This document shows, piece by piece, positions 52,381 through 63,344 of a stretch of 64,000 bases of DNA (its first letter is position 1; the number at the start of each line of letters is the position of its first letter). The notes beneath the pieces were generated by a model. The model worked only from the letters and a program-made list of their open reading frames with translations, was not told where the DNA came from and ran no database searches. Origin of the DNA: Pseudomonas helleri (GTDB taxonomy: Bacteria > Pseudomonadota > Gammaproteobacteria > Pseudomonadales > Pseudomonadaceae); contig NZ_JYLD01000007.1 of assembly GCF_001043025.1 (NCBI RefSeq), forward strand, positions 124,001 to 188,000, in the 5' to 3' direction. The translations under genes were made by a program, and so were the position numbers.

Positions 52381-54432
52381 TTACATATTAAGGGTGTTGT
52401 TGCGCTGCGCCTGCTTCAGATAAGCGCCCAATTCCCGCGCTCCCAAGGGCTTGCTGTACAAATACCCCTGGCCTTCGTGGCAGCCTTCACTGATCACATA
52501 GGTTTCCTGTTCGAGGGTTTCGACGCCCTCGGCAATCACCTGCATGCCCAGACTTTTACCCAACTGGATGATGGCCCGCACGATAGTGGCGTCGTCGTCA
52601 TCGTCAATCAGGTCCTGAACAAAGCTCTTGTCGATCTTGATTTTGTCCAGCGGCAGGCTTTTCAGATAACTCAGCGATGAGTACCCGGTGCCGAAGTCAT
52701 CAATGGCAATCAGCGCGCCCGAGCGACGTAAGCTCAGCAAGTGCTGGGCGGCGGTGCTGATGTCTTCCATCAGGCTGGTCTCGGTCACTTCCAGCTCCAG
52801 GCTGCCGGGCGGCAAGCGGTACATCTGCAACAGGTTGTTGACCACCCGAGGCAACTCGGCGTGGTGCAACTGCACGGTCGACAGATTGACCGCCATGCGC
52901 AAGTCGGTGAACCCCTGATCGTGCCAGTCGCGCAGTTGGCAGCAGGCTTGATCCAGTGCCCACTCGCCAATGTCGATGATGCTGGCGTTGGCTTCTGCCA
53001 AAGGGATAAACAGGTCTGGCGGGATCATGCCGTGCTCGGGGTGCTGCCAGCGCAACAAGGCTTCGACGCCCACCACCCGATGATCGCTGTAGCGAATCTG
53101 CGGTTGGTAGACCAGGTACAACTGGTTGCGCAGCAGGGCGTCGCGCAGGTCTTTTTCCAGCTCGCGGCGGCGGCGCATTTCGCGGTCCACGCTGGCGATA
53201 TAAAACTGATAGCGGTTGCGCGAGCGGCTTTTGGCCAGGGTCATGGTTTGTTCGGCTTTTTGCAGCAACTGCTCGGAGGTGTCGCCATCTTCCGGGTACA
53301 ACGTGATGCCGATGGTGGCGCGCAAGCGGATATTTTGCTGATCGACGCTGAACGTCGTCTCCAGGTCATCCAAAATGCCCTGCGCCAGTTCGGCGGCCTC
53401 ATAAGGCTGCTCGATGTGGGCCTGGACCAGCGCAAACTGGTCGCCGCCCAGACGCGCCAGTGCGCCCAGGCTACCGCTGTGCGCCCGCAAACGATCGGTG
53501 AGGGCTTGCAGCAACTGGTCGCCCGTCTGATAGCCAAATTGCTCGTTAATGCCTTTGAAATCATCCAGCCCCACACACAGCACGGCCACGCGGCGCTGGG
53601 AGCGGCCTGAATCAATCAGGATCTTGCTCAATTGGGTCTGCAGTTGCTGACGATTCGGCAGCCCGGTCAAAAAGTCGTATTGGGCCATGCGCAGCAAGGA
53701 GCTTTCGGCTTCCAGGCGTAAATGCGCATTGCGCTCTATGGAGGCCAGCAACTGATTGGCGGTGTTGACCCACACCCCGAGTTCGTTGGATTCATGCCCC
53801 TTGAGCTGCGGGATCAAATGCTCGCTGGGGTGGTCAGGGTTGATGCTGGTCAGGTGCTGGATCATTTTCGACAAGGGTTTGGTCAGCAGCCAGTGATAAA
53901 TCAGGTACAGCACCAGGCTCATCAGCAGCGCCCGCAACACGCCCGACAGCAACAGCACACCGGCGTTGGTCAAAAAGCCCTGGCCGTAAGTGGCCGTGTC
54001 TAGAGTAATGCTCAAGTCGCCGTAATATTCTCTGTCGGGGCCACTGCCCACCAGCGGCGTGTTGAACGAGCGTTCCTGGCCCAGGATAAAGTCGGTCAGC
54101 CAGCGGCTTGAGGTTTGCTGCAAGGGCCGGGTTTTTTCCGCGAGCACGGTTTCATTCGGGTGCCCGATAGATGCCTTGTGCAGTGCGTCGTCCTTAAACA
54201 GCCCCTCAATGACCTGCATCGCCATTTCCCGGTCCAGGCTGTACAGCGCTTGGGTGGACGGGTCGCGAAACATATTGAGGATCTGCTTGGCGTCATCGTC
54301 GACCGCCTGGCGGGTGAGGTAGGCATCGAAGACAATTTGCGCGCAGCCCAATACTCCTCCCACAACCAATGCTGAGAGCAATACGATCCGGAGTAATTTG
54401 ATCGACAAGCTGTTCTTGAATTCCAGCTTCAA
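52381..54432 (-). CDS. bifA: Membrane c-di-GMP phosphodiesterase BifA (GGDQF-EAL)
   Basis: 683 residues. Membrane helices at about 14-36 and 155-183 enclose a periplasmic sensor part; a HAMP-like linker follows. The GGDEF domain has GGDQF (329-333), so it is inactive as cyclase; the EAL domain starts at Glu457 (VEALLRW) and keeps DDFGTGYSSLSYL and IAEGVE, so it is an active phosphodiesterase by sequence. GGDQF, length and the neighbour sodB identify BifA, which lowers c-di-GMP, favouring swarming and biofilm dispersal. Start is TTG54432 (AAGGA eight bases upstream). Confidence 0.92.
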   Translation of the reverse strand: MKLEFKNSLSIKLLRIVLLSALVVGGVLGCAQIVFDAYLTRQAVDDDAKQILNMFRDPSTQALYSLDREMAMQVIEGLFKDDALHKASIGHPNETVLAEKTRPLQQTSSRWLTDFILGQERSFNTPLVGSGPDREYYGDLSITLDTATYGQGFLTNAGVLLLSGVLRALLMSLVLYLIYHWLLTKPLSKMIQHLTSINPDHPSEHLIPQLKGHESNELGVWVNTANQLLASIERNAHLRLEAESSLLRMAQYDFLTGLPNRQQLQTQLSKILIDSGRSQRRVAVLCVGLDDFKGINEQFGYQTGDQLLQALTDRLRAHSGSLGALARLGGDQFALVQAHIEQPYEAAELAQGILDDLETTFSVDQQNIRLRATIGITLYPEDGDTSEQLLQKAEQTMTLAKSRSRNRYQFYIASVDREMRRRRELEKDLRDALLRNQLYLVYQPQIRYSDHRVVGVEALLRWQHPEHGMIPPDLFIPLAEANASIIDIGEWALDQACCQLRDWHDQGFTDLRMAVNLSTVQLHHAELPRVVNNLLQMYRLPPGSLELEVTETSLMEDISTAAQHLLSLRRSGALIAIDDFGTGYSSLSYLKSLPLDKIKIDKSFVQDLIDDDDDATIVRAIIQLGKSLGMQVIAEGVETLEQETYVISEGCHEGQGYLYSKPLGARELGAYLKQAQRNNTLNM

Positions 54433-54630
54433 AGGGTTATTCCTTGTGTCTTGCCGATAATGGTGTGGTCATGGGCGCAGGTAATCGTTCATTTTTCGAG
54501 GGCATTATCCAGTGGTTTGAGGGCTGGCCAATGTGTCGGTTCATGGTGTGCTGAACTTGAGCCGTCGAATAAAAAAAACATGCCGTTGATAGTAGTCTGA
54601 AGCGCGATTGCCACGCACTTTTGCTGAGGC

Positions 54631-54661
54631 CAAAAAAAACCCGGCAATGCCGGGTTTTTTT
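54631..54661 (-). terminator. Terminator of sodB (works in both directions)
   Basis: AAACCCGGC-AAT-GCCGGGTTT flanked by A-run on the left and T-run on the right. 16 bases after the sodB stop. Confidence 0.92.
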
Positions 54662-54676
54662 AACGTTCAGTCAGTT

Positions 54677-55273
54677 TCAGGCAGTGAAGGTTTTGCCTTC
54701 GAACTGCTCTGCAACGAACTTCCAGTTAACGATGTTCCAGAACGCCTCAACATACTTCGGACGTACGTTGCGGTAGTCGATGTAGTAAGCGTGTTCCCAA
54801 ACGTCGCAGGTCAGCAGCGGGGTGTCGCCGCTGGTCAGCGGGTTGCCGGCGCCGATGGTGCTGGCCAGGGCCAGGGAACCGTCAGCCTTCTTCACCAGCC
54901 AGCCCCAGCCGGAGCCGAAAGTGCCGATGGAGGTTTTGCTGAATTCTTCTTTGAACTTCTCGAACGAACCGAACGCAGCGTTGATGGCATCAGCCAGCGC
55001 GCCGGTAGGCTCGCCGCCGCCGTTTGGCGACAGGCAGTTCCAGTAGAACGTGTGGTTCCACACTTGAGCGGCGTTGTTGAAGATACCGCCCGAAGAGGTT
55101 TTAACGATCTCTTCCAGGGTTTTGCCTTCGAACTCGGTGCCTGGCACCAGGTTGTTCAGGTTCACGACGTAGGTGTTGTGGTGCTTGTCGTGGTGATACT
55201 CCAGGGTTTCCTTGGAGATGTGCGGCTGCAAGGCATCATGTGCGTACGGTAGCGGCGGCAATTCGAAAGCCAT
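54677..55273 (-). CDS. sodB: Iron superoxide dismutase
   Basis: 198 residues from ATG55273, preceded by TTAGGAG. Metal ligands His27, His74, Asp157 and His161 are in place ([23 protein letters not shown]). Gln70 next to the metal site is the Fe-type signature. It dismutates superoxide in the cytoplasm. The adjacent bifA and argO-argP are in the same order in P. aeruginosa. An in-frame upstream extension lacks a ribosome site and is discarded. Confidence 0.96.
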   Translation of the reverse strand: MAFELPPLPYAHDALQPHISKETLEYHHDKHHNTYVVNLNNLVPGTEFEGKTLEEIVKTSSGGIFNNAAQVWNHTFYWNCLSPNGGGEPTGALADAINAAFGSFEKFKEEFSKTSIGTFGSGWGWLVKKADGSLALASTIGAGNPLTSGDTPLLTCDVWEHAYYIDYRNVRPKYVEAFWNIVNWKFVAEQFEGKTFTA

Positions 55274-55487
55274 GTTGATTCTCCTAATCAGGTCAGTTGC
55301 GATGAGCGCAAGGCCGATCACGGGCGGCCAAACACGCGCCGGGGAGTTTGTACTCTTTGCGGCGCAAGCGCTGGATCATAGCACCGGGGTTGGCGCATAA
55401 CCACGCGACAACTGTGTGGAATAGACGTTTCAACGAGATTGATTGAAAAACTCGATGTTTTTTCAGGCCCCCCGTTTAACCCGCGGG

Positions 55488-56090
55488 TTACCCGGCAACG
55501 ATCAACTGCACCGCCACCGCGTACATCATCGCCGCCACCAGCAGGTCCAGCAGGCGCCAGGTGCCGGGGCGGGCCAGCCATGGTGCGAGCCATGCGGCGC
55601 CCAGGGCCAGGGTGAAGAACCACAGCAGCGACGCACTGGCCGCGCCCACCACGTAGGCGCCGGGTACGCTTTGCTGAGCGCCAAGCGAGCCAATCAGCAG
55701 CACCGTATCGAGGTAAACGTGCGGGTTGAGCAAGGTGACCGCCAGTGCACTGAGCATCACCGCCCTGAGCGAACGCGCGGTCTGGCCGGCCGATTGTTCA
55801 AGGCTTGAGGCCGAGAACGCCCGGCGCAGCGCCTGGGTGCCGTACCAGAGCAAGAACAACGCGCCGCCCCAGCGCGCCACACCCAGTAAAATCGGGCTTT
55901 GCGCCAGAATCGTCGCCAGCCCGAACACCCCGGCTGCTACCAGCAATGCGTCACAAATCACACAAAAAGCCGCGACCGGCAGGTGGTGTTCACGGCGCAA
56001 GCTTTGTGCAAGCACGAAAGCGTTTTGGGTGCCGATGGCCATAATCAGGCCGAACGCGACCAACAGGCCATTAAGGTAGCTTTGCCACAT
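55488..56090 (-). CDS. argO: Arginine/lysine exporter ArgO (LysE family)
   Basis: 200-residue inner-membrane protein with about six helices. The LysE-type start SYLNGLLVAFGLIMAIGTQNAFVLAQSL contains the conserved GxQNxFV. It exports arginine, or lysine and its toxic analogue. Divergent from the LysR-type gene at 56200 with 109 bases in between, the standard ArgP-ArgO regulatory pair. ATG56090. Confidence 0.88.
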   Translation of the reverse strand: MWQSYLNGLLVAFGLIMAIGTQNAFVLAQSLRREHHLPVAAFCVICDALLVAAGVFGLATILAQSPILLGVARWGGALFLLWYGTQALRRAFSASSLEQSAGQTARSLRAVMLSALAVTLLNPHVYLDTVLLIGSLGAQQSVPGAYVVGAASASLLWFFTLALGAAWLAPWLARPGTWRLLDLLVAAMMYAVAVQLIVAG

Positions 56091-56199
56091 AAGAAATACT
56101 CGCCGAACTGCATCACAAGAGAGGGTTACTGCTGGCTATTGTCCGGGCCTTGGTTGTATAAGAAAAACCAATATTGCTGATCGCCCATTAGGAAAACTG

Positions 56200-57093
56200 A
56201 TGTTCGACTATAAATTACTCTCAGCGTTGGCTGCCGTGGTAGAACAGGCCGGTTTTGAGCGTGCGGCGCAGGTGCTTGGGCTGTCACAATCGGCGATTTC
56301 CCAGCGCATCAAACTGCTTGAAGCGCGCATCGGGCAGCCGGTGCTGGTGCGTGCCACGCCGCCGAGCCCGACGGACATCGGCAGGCGCTTGCTCAACCAT
56401 GTGCAACAAGTGCGTTTGCTGGAGCGTGACCTGCAACGTGTGGTCCCGGCGCTGGACGATGAAGGTTTGCCCGAGCGGCTGCGGATTGCCTTGAATGCCG
56501 ACAGCCTGGCCACGTGGTGGGCTCAGGCGGTGGGCGATTTCTGCGCCGAGAATCAGCTCTTGCTGGATTTGGTCGTCGAAGACCAGACCGTCGGCTTGAA
56601 ACGCATGCGCGCCGGTGAAGTGGCCGCGTGTCTGTGCGCCAGTGAACGCCCGGTGGCGGGCGCGCGCAGTGTGTTGCTGGGCGCCATGCGTTATCGCGCG
56701 ATGGCCAGCCCGGCCTTTATTGCGCGGCATTTTCCCCTGGGGGTGAAGGCTGCGCAATTGCCTAAAACGCCTGCGCTGGTGTTTGGCCCGGATGATTTTT
56801 TGCAACATCGGTACTTGGCGGCACTGGGCGTGGACGGCGGATTCGAGCACCATCTGTGCCCCTCATCAGAAGGCTTTATCCGCTTGACGGAGGCCGGACT
56901 GGGCTGGGGGCTGATCCCCGAGCAGCAAGTGCGCGAGCAACTGGCCAGCGGAGCATTGGTAGAGCTTTTGCCAGATAAACCGATCGACGTGCCACTGTAC
57001 TGGCATCATTGGCGCAATGGTGGACAACTGCTGGAAGCGCTGACGGCCCATTTAACCCGCTCAGCATCACGCTGGTTAGTGCCTTTGGCCTGA
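56200..57093 (+). CDS. argP: LysR-type regulator ArgP (IciA)
   Basis: 297 residues. Winged helix-turn-helix at about 1-62 (FDYKLLSALAAVVEQAGFERAAQVLGLSQSAISQRIKLLEARIG), effector domain about 90-290. ArgP activates argO in the presence of arginine and is inhibited by lysine. The divergent placement and N-terminal DYKLL-AL-AV-E..GFE.AA pattern match ArgP. The shared intergenic region 56091-56199 must hold its binding site; I did not pick out an exact operator. Confidence 0.88.
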   Translation: MFDYKLLSALAAVVEQAGFERAAQVLGLSQSAISQRIKLLEARIGQPVLVRATPPSPTDIGRRLLNHVQQVRLLERDLQRVVPALDDEGLPERLRIALNADSLATWWAQAVGDFCAENQLLLDLVVEDQTVGLKRMRAGEVAACLCASERPVAGARSVLLGAMRYRAMASPAFIARHFPLGVKAAQLPKTPALVFGPDDFLQHRYLAALGVDGGFEHHLCPSSEGFIRLTEAGLGWGLIPEQQVREQLASGALVELLPDKPIDVPLYWHHWRNGGQLLEALTAHLTRSASRWLVPLA

Positions 57094-57145
57094 TAACCGA
57101 CGTTTAAACAGTAGGCAACAAGACTTACAGCATTTGGAGCAATTG

Positions 57146-58141
57146 ATGAAGATTCTGGTCACCGGCGCAAGCGGCTTTATTGGCGGACGCTTTGCGCGTT
57201 TTGCCTTGGAGCAGGGCTTTGACGTGCGGGTCAGCGGGCGTCGGGCCGAAGGTGTCGAACACCTGGTGCGGCGCGGGGCTGAATTTATCCAGGGTGATTT
57301 GACCGATGGCTTGCTGGTGCGTGACCTGTGCGTCGATGTCGATGTGGTGGTGCATTGCGCAGGGCATGTCGGCACTTGGGGGCGCTATCAGGACTTCTTC
57401 CGCGACAACGTGCTGGTGACTGAGAACGTGGTTGAGGCGTGCTTGAAACAACGGGTGCGACGCCTGGTACACCTGTCATCGGCCGCGCTGTACTTTGACG
57501 GTCATTCGCATCTGGGGCTGACCGAAGAAGACGTCCCGCGGCGGTTCAAGCATCCTTATGCCGAAACCAGGTTCATGGCCGAGCAAAAGGTCTTTGGCGC
57601 ACAGGAATTCGGCCTCGAAGTGATTGCCCTGCGTCCGCGCCATGTCACCGGCGCCGGGGACATGAACCTGTTCACGCGCTTGTTGGCGCAGCAGCGCAAA
57701 AATCGCCTGGCAATCATTGGAAATGGTTTGAACAAAGTCGATTTCACCAGCATGCAAAACCTCAACGACGCGTTGATGAGCAGCGTTCTGGTGAGCGGGT
57801 CGGCCTTGGGCAAGGCCTACAACATCAGCAATGGCACCCCGATACCGTACTGGGATGTGGTCAATTACGTGATGCGCCAGATGCACGTGCCGCCCGTGAC
57901 CCGTTATCGGGGCCCCGGCATGGCTTATAGTGTCGGCGCGCTCAGCGAAGCGGCTTGCAAACTGTGGCCGGGGCAACCGGCGCCGACGCTCACACGTTTG
58001 GGCGTGCAGGAGATGAGCAAAGACTTTACCCTCGACATCAGCCGGGCTCGCCACTACCTCGACTACGATCCAAAAGTCAGCCTGTGGACCGCGCTGGACG
58101 AGTTTTGCGGCTGGTGGAAAATAAGCAGCGGCAAGCTCTAA
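57146..58141 (+). CDS. NAD(P)-dependent epimerase/dehydratase (extended SDR)
   Basis: 331 residues from ATG57146 (TTGGAG six bases upstream; TTG57134 is less likely). Rossmann motif VTGASGFIGGRF at 5-16; catalytic area VHLSSAALYFDGHSHLG with Ser; the usual YxxxK appears as YAETRFMAE, with Lys replaced by Arg or shifted (PYAETRFMAEQKVF). Similar to sugar epimerases and 3-beta-HSD-like proteins; the substrate is unknown. P. aeruginosa PA4361 holds the corresponding place. The missing Lys would be a notable change if confirmed. Confidence 0.78.
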   Translation: MKILVTGASGFIGGRFARFALEQGFDVRVSGRRAEGVEHLVRRGAEFIQGDLTDGLLVRDLCVDVDVVVHCAGHVGTWGRYQDFFRDNVLVTENVVEACLKQRVRRLVHLSSAALYFDGHSHLGLTEEDVPRRFKHPYAETRFMAEQKVFGAQEFGLEVIALRPRHVTGAGDMNLFTRLLAQQRKNRLAIIGNGLNKVDFTSMQNLNDALMSSVLVSGSALGKAYNISNGTPIPYWDVVNYVMRQMHVPPVTRYRGPGMAYSVGALSEAACKLWPGQPAPTLTRLGVQEMSKDFTLDISRARHYLDYDPKVSLWTALDEFCGWWKISSGKL

Positions 58142-58174
58142 GCGCCAAGCTGCAAGTTTGAAGTCGCATGCTTT

Positions 58175-58216
58175 AAGCTTGCGGCTTGAAGCCTGCCGCT
58201 TTTAGCTTTTTTAGGA
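58175..58216 (+). terminator. Imperfect hairpin after epimerase, possible terminator
   Basis: AAGCTTGCGGCTTGAAGCC with the partly inverse TGCCGCTT, then TTTAGCTTTTTT. The arms also resemble the 7-mer AAGCTGC / GCAAGC found between the tRNAs. Confidence 0.35.
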
Positions 58217-58223
58217 CTTTTAA

Positions 58224-59045
58224 ATGCGTAACGACTCACGTGACCACTTCGACAATGTACCGACCCTGCGGGCAGATGCAGACGACCATGATGATCTGGC
58301 GTCGATGGGTGGCGCACGTGAGCGCGGCGCGGGCCATGCGCGCAATGCCCAGGTGATTAAGGTCAAGGGGCCGAGTACCGGGCCTTTGTGGGCGTTGATC
58401 CTGGCCGTGTTGCTGGCGTTTGGCGGGCTGGCCTGGTGGAGCTTCCAGCAGATCACCTTGATGGAGCAGCAACTGGTTGCCACCCAGGAAAGCTTTGCCC
58501 GGATCAGCGAAGAAGCGGCGGGGCGCTTACAGGCCATTTCCGGCAAGGTGGTGGCCAGCGAATCAAGCATCAACAACGGCAGCGAAGCCCTGAAGTTGCA
58601 GATCAAACAGCTCGAAGACCAACTGGCTGAGCAGGCCAAGCACCAGCAAGGCCTGGTGGCGGGGCAGATGGGCGATCTGGATCAGCGTTTTGAGCAAATC
58701 AACGCCGCGATGCTACTGCAGGTCAACGCCCAGAAAGCCTCCCAGACCCAACTTGAGACCGACCTCAAGGCCATGGGCACCGAACTGGCGGCGTTGAAAG
58801 CGACCGTGGCGCAACAGGCGGGTGACGTGACGGCCTTGAAAAAACAGGGCAACCCGAGCGATGCCGTGCGAAGCCTGGAGCAGGACATGATCGTGCTCAA
58901 GAGCCAGCTGGAAAACCGCCCGGCGGCTTCCCAAGGCCCCAACACCGCCGAGTTTGACGTGTTCCGGGCGCAAGTGACGCGCAACATCACCACCTTGAAA
59001 AGCCAGATCCAGAACCTGCAAAAACAAATCAGCGCCCGGCCATAA
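58224..59045 (+). CDS. Membrane-anchored coiled-coil protein of unknown function
   Basis: 273 residues: hydrophilic N-terminal 48 residues, one membrane helix at about 53-72 (LWALILAVLLAFGGLAWWSF), then about 200 residues of coiled coil rich in Gln, Ala and Leu (EDQLAEQAKHQQGLVAGQMGDLDQRFEQ). Homologues are sometimes labelled ATPase, but no nucleotide-binding motif is visible. A scaffold or envelope-tethering role is possible. It follows the epimerase as in P. aeruginosa (PA4361-PA4360). Confidence 0.8.
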   Translation: MRNDSRDHFDNVPTLRADADDHDDLASMGGARERGAGHARNAQVIKVKGPSTGPLWALILAVLLAFGGLAWWSFQQITLMEQQLVATQESFARISEEAAGRLQAISGKVVASESSINNGSEALKLQIKQLEDQLAEQAKHQQGLVAGQMGDLDQRFEQINAAMLLQVNAQKASQTQLETDLKAMGTELAALKATVAQQAGDVTALKKQGNPSDAVRSLEQDMIVLKSQLENRPAASQGPNTAEFDVFRAQVTRNITTLKSQIQNLQKQISARP

Positions 59046-59057
59046 CCAAAAACCCCT

Positions 59058-59122
59058 GTAGGAGCGAGCTTGCCTCGCGATCTTTTAAAGATCAAAAGAT
59101 CGCGAGGCAAGCTCGCTCCTAC
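59058..59122. repeat. REP-type palindrome, perfect
   Basis: GTAGGAGCGAGCTTGCCTCG and exact inverse around CGATCTTTTAAAGATCAAAAGATCG. Sits between convergent genes and may end both transcripts. Confidence 0.92.
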
Positions 59123-59135
59123 GCGGGTTGTACCG

Positions 59136-60653
59136 TTACTGCGCCTTATCCCCGCGCCCGCGCAATACCTGATTCGGCATCACGATCGCCGCACACAAGC
59201 CCAGCAGTGAGATGGCAGCGCTGACCAGCAGCAAGTGGCGGAAGGTCATCAGCAATTCACTGCGCAAGCTGGCCAGTGCCGGGCCTTGCACGGCATTAAG
59301 GCCGTCCAGCAGCACATTCCCCGAACTGCCTTCACCCAGCAGCGGCTGGCCGCCAGCAGGCGCCAATAGCGAATCATGCAGCAGGGCCAGCAACAAGGCC
59401 GACATCAGCGCCACACCCACCGCGCCGCCCAGTGAGCGAAACAGGTTGGTGGTACTGGTGGCGACACCAATGTCATGTTGCTGCACCGAGTTTTGTGCGC
59501 CCACCAGCGACGTGGGGAACTGCAACCCGGCGGCGATCCCGCTCAGCAGCATAAACACGCCGCTCAACAGCTCGGCGCTCGGGGCGCTGAAGGCCATGCC
59601 GGCAATGGAGCACGGCATCAAAATCGCGCCGCTGAGGATCATCGGTTTGTAATAGCCGGTCACCGAGGTCATGCGCCCGGCAAAGTAGGCGCCCATCGGC
59701 AGGCCCATGGCCAGCGGCAGCAAGTGCAGGGCGGCACTGTCTGCGCCCGCGCCGGTGATGCTCTGATAGCGCAGCGGCAGCAGTACGATCAGCGAAATGG
59801 CCTGGAAGCTGGTGAAGAAAATCGTGCACCAGCACAACACCGCGTTGCGATTGGCGAACAAGTGCATGGGCAGCAACGGTTCCGGGGTGCGTCGCTCGTG
59901 CCACACAAACAGCACCAGTGCGACCACCGCCGCCACCAGCAGGCCCAGCACTTGATCGTCACGCCAGCTGTGGCCCTGGCCGATAAAGGTAATGCCCAGC
60001 AGCAGTGACGTGAGGCCGACAATCATCAGCACCGTGCCCAGGTAATCAATATTCGGCTTGCGCTGCGGCACCGGCAGCCCGACCAGCGTGCGATACGCGA
60101 TCAGCCACGACACCAGCCCCAGCGGCAAATTGATCAAAAATACCCAACGCCACGACAAGTACTCGGTCATGTAGCCGCCCAGCACCGGCCCGGCGACGCT
60201 CGCCACCGCGTACATGCTGCTGAAATAGCCTTGATAGCGACCGCGCTCGCGGGGCGGGATGATGTCGCCAATGATCGCCTGGCTCACCGAAATCATGCCG
60301 CCGGCGCCAATCCCCTGGATGATCCGCGCCAGCACCAACTGCTCCATGTTTTGCGCGAGCCCGCAAAACAGCGAAGCCACGGTGAACAGGCCCATGCCAA
60401 ACAGCATCAGGCGCCTGCGCCCGTACAAGTCACCGAGCTTGCCGTAAATCGGCACGGCCACGGTCATGGCCACCATGTAGCCGGAAATCACCCAGGCCAG
60501 CTGGCTGACATCTTTAAACTGCGCGGAAATGGCGGGGATCGACACGGCGACGATGGTTTGATCCAGCGCCCCCAGGAAAATCGCCAGCATCAGCGCTACG
60601 AGAATGCTGCGAATGGCGGGTTTAGCGTGTGGAGGCTGGTTGAGACTGGTCAC
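59136..60653 (-). CDS. DHA2 family MFS efflux transporter (EmrB/QacA type)
   Basis: 505 residues from GTG60653, which has AGGTG six bases upstream; GTG60662 is an alternative. About fourteen membrane helices. Motif D1-like LGALDQTIVAVSIPAISAQF at the first helix, motif A GKLGDLYGRRRLML, motif C (ASVAGPVLGGYM) typical for drug/H+ antiporters. Substrate unknown. It follows pobA by 61 bases on the same strand; it is an efflux type and not the PcaK-type 4-hydroxybenzoate importer. Confidence 0.87.
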   Translation of the reverse strand: MTSLNQPPHAKPAIRSILVALMLAIFLGALDQTIVAVSIPAISAQFKDVSQLAWVISGYMVAMTVAVPIYGKLGDLYGRRRLMLFGMGLFTVASLFCGLAQNMEQLVLARIIQGIGAGGMISVSQAIIGDIIPPRERGRYQGYFSSMYAVASVAGPVLGGYMTEYLSWRWVFLINLPLGLVSWLIAYRTLVGLPVPQRKPNIDYLGTVLMIVGLTSLLLGITFIGQGHSWRDDQVLGLLVAAVVALVLFVWHERRTPEPLLPMHLFANRNAVLCWCTIFFTSFQAISLIVLLPLRYQSITGAGADSAALHLLPLAMGLPMGAYFAGRMTSVTGYYKPMILSGAILMPCSIAGMAFSAPSAELLSGVFMLLSGIAAGLQFPTSLVGAQNSVQQHDIGVATSTTNLFRSLGGAVGVALMSALLLALLHDSLLAPAGGQPLLGEGSSGNVLLDGLNAVQGPALASLRSELLMTFRHLLLVSAAISLLGLCAAIVMPNQVLRGRGDKAQ

Positions 60654-60714
60654 GATGTACACCTGCGGGCATCAAACGTGTGGCGGGATGCCCGCGATTG
60701 TACTCGATAGGTTG

Positions 60715-62148
<1,434 letters not shown>

Positions 62149-62183
62149 TTATCGCCCCTGTGCTTAATCATCAGGTTCAGCCC

Positions 62184-63068
62184 ATGACATCCCCCGCCAT
62201 CCCGGTGTTCAAACTTTACGGCGAGCAGCAAGACTGGCTCAGCCCGGACTTGCTGCACTGCGAAACCATTTCGTTGCGCAGCCGCATTCATGATTGGGAG
62301 ATCCGCACCCATCGGCATGCCGATTTGTGCCAATTGCTCTATGTGCACAAGGGCCGGGCGCGGGTTGAAGTCGAAGGTCAGTACCATGAGCTGAGCGAGT
62401 CGTCGGTGCAGGTGATCCCGCCGTTATGCGTGCACGGCTTTCAATTTTCACCGGACGTCGAAGGGTTTGTGCTGACGCTGGCCGCGCCGCTGGTGACACA
62501 GTTGCAGGCCCAGTTGGGCGGGTCGATGAGCGCCTTGCAGCGCGTTGCCAGTTACCCCGCAGGCAAGGATCGGCATTACCTGAACAGCCTGTTCGGTGCG
62601 CTGCACAGCGAATATGTCAGTGCCAGAGCGGCCCGCGACATGTTGCTGCAATCATTGATCAGTGTGCTGTTGGTGTGGGTCACGCGCCAGGTCATCCAGC
62701 GGCGTGAAGCCCGGCAAGCGCCGTCGCGCGGGCGCGAGTACCTGAACCTCTTCACGCAACAGGTCGAAGACCTGTATCAGCAGCAACCCAGTGTTGAAGA
62801 CCTGGCGCATCGGGTCGGGATTTCAGTGGCGCACCTGAACAGCATTTGCCGTGAACTGGCGGGGCAATCGGCCTTGCAGATCATTCACCAGCGCCTGCTA
62901 TTGGAGGCCAAGCGTCATTTGATCTACACACCCATGACCATCAGCGAGGTGGCTGATCAATTGGGTTTTGCTGACCCGGCGTATTTTGGGCGGTTTTTCC
63001 GCCGCCTCACCGGGACATCGCCCAGTGCCTATCGAACGGACCGGGCTGACAGCATCAGCCCGGCCTGA
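62184..63068 (+). CDS. pobR: AraC-family activator of pobA (PobR)
   Basis: 294 residues from ATG62184. N-terminal cupin-like sensing domain (HDWEIRTHRHADLCQLLYVHKGRARVEVEGQYHEL) and C-terminal double helix-turn-helix (about 190-285; SVEDLAHRVGISVAHLNSICREL and MTISEVADQLGFADPAYFGRFFRRLTGTSPSAYR). In Pseudomonas, PobR of this family activates divergent pobA in response to 4-hydroxybenzoate. Assignment rests on the divergent arrangement and family. Confidence 0.88.
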   Translation: MTSPAIPVFKLYGEQQDWLSPDLLHCETISLRSRIHDWEIRTHRHADLCQLLYVHKGRARVEVEGQYHELSESSVQVIPPLCVHGFQFSPDVEGFVLTLAAPLVTQLQAQLGGSMSALQRVASYPAGKDRHYLNSLFGALHSEYVSARAARDMLLQSLISVLLVWVTRQVIQRREARQAPSRGREYLNLFTQQVEDLYQQQPSVEDLAHRVGISVAHLNSICRELAGQSALQIIHQRLLLEAKRHLIYTPMTISEVADQLGFADPAYFGRFFRRLTGTSPSAYRTDRADSISPA

Positions 63069-63080
63069 GGCTATGCGTCA

Positions 63081-63245
63081 TTACAGCGCGGTAAACACCG
63101 ACGCGCAGTGCCCGGCAAAGCAGCTGGCGGTCATTGCGGCTGAGAGCCGCGTTTGCTCAGCGCGATAGCACGCGCCAGCAAACAATACAGCGGCAGCAAA
63201 CACGATCAGTACGGTCAAGCATCTGGTTTTTGTTTTAGTGGTCAT
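63081..63245 (-). CDS. 54-residue small exported protein
   Basis: ATG63245 with GGAGAGAGAA eight bases upstream. The product begins MTTKTKTRCLTVLIVFAAAV, with a basic start and a hydrophobic core (10-24) ending LFAGAC, which could be a lipobox (FAGAC; Cys26). The remaining 28 residues contain two more Cys (ASCFAGHC). Good ribosome site and signal support a real gene; function unknown. The stop lies 12 bases from the end of pobR, convergent. Confidence 0.6.
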   Translation of the reverse strand: MTTKTKTRCLTVLIVFAAAVLFAGACYRAEQTRLSAAMTASCFAGHCASVFTAL

Positions 63246-63344
63246 GGCTATTCTCTCTCCACGTATTCACGGAGTCAGACCTAGACTTCACACTATTAAG
63301 GCTAGCTCAGCCCCTTGCGCTTGCCATGCCCATTGGCCGAACGG

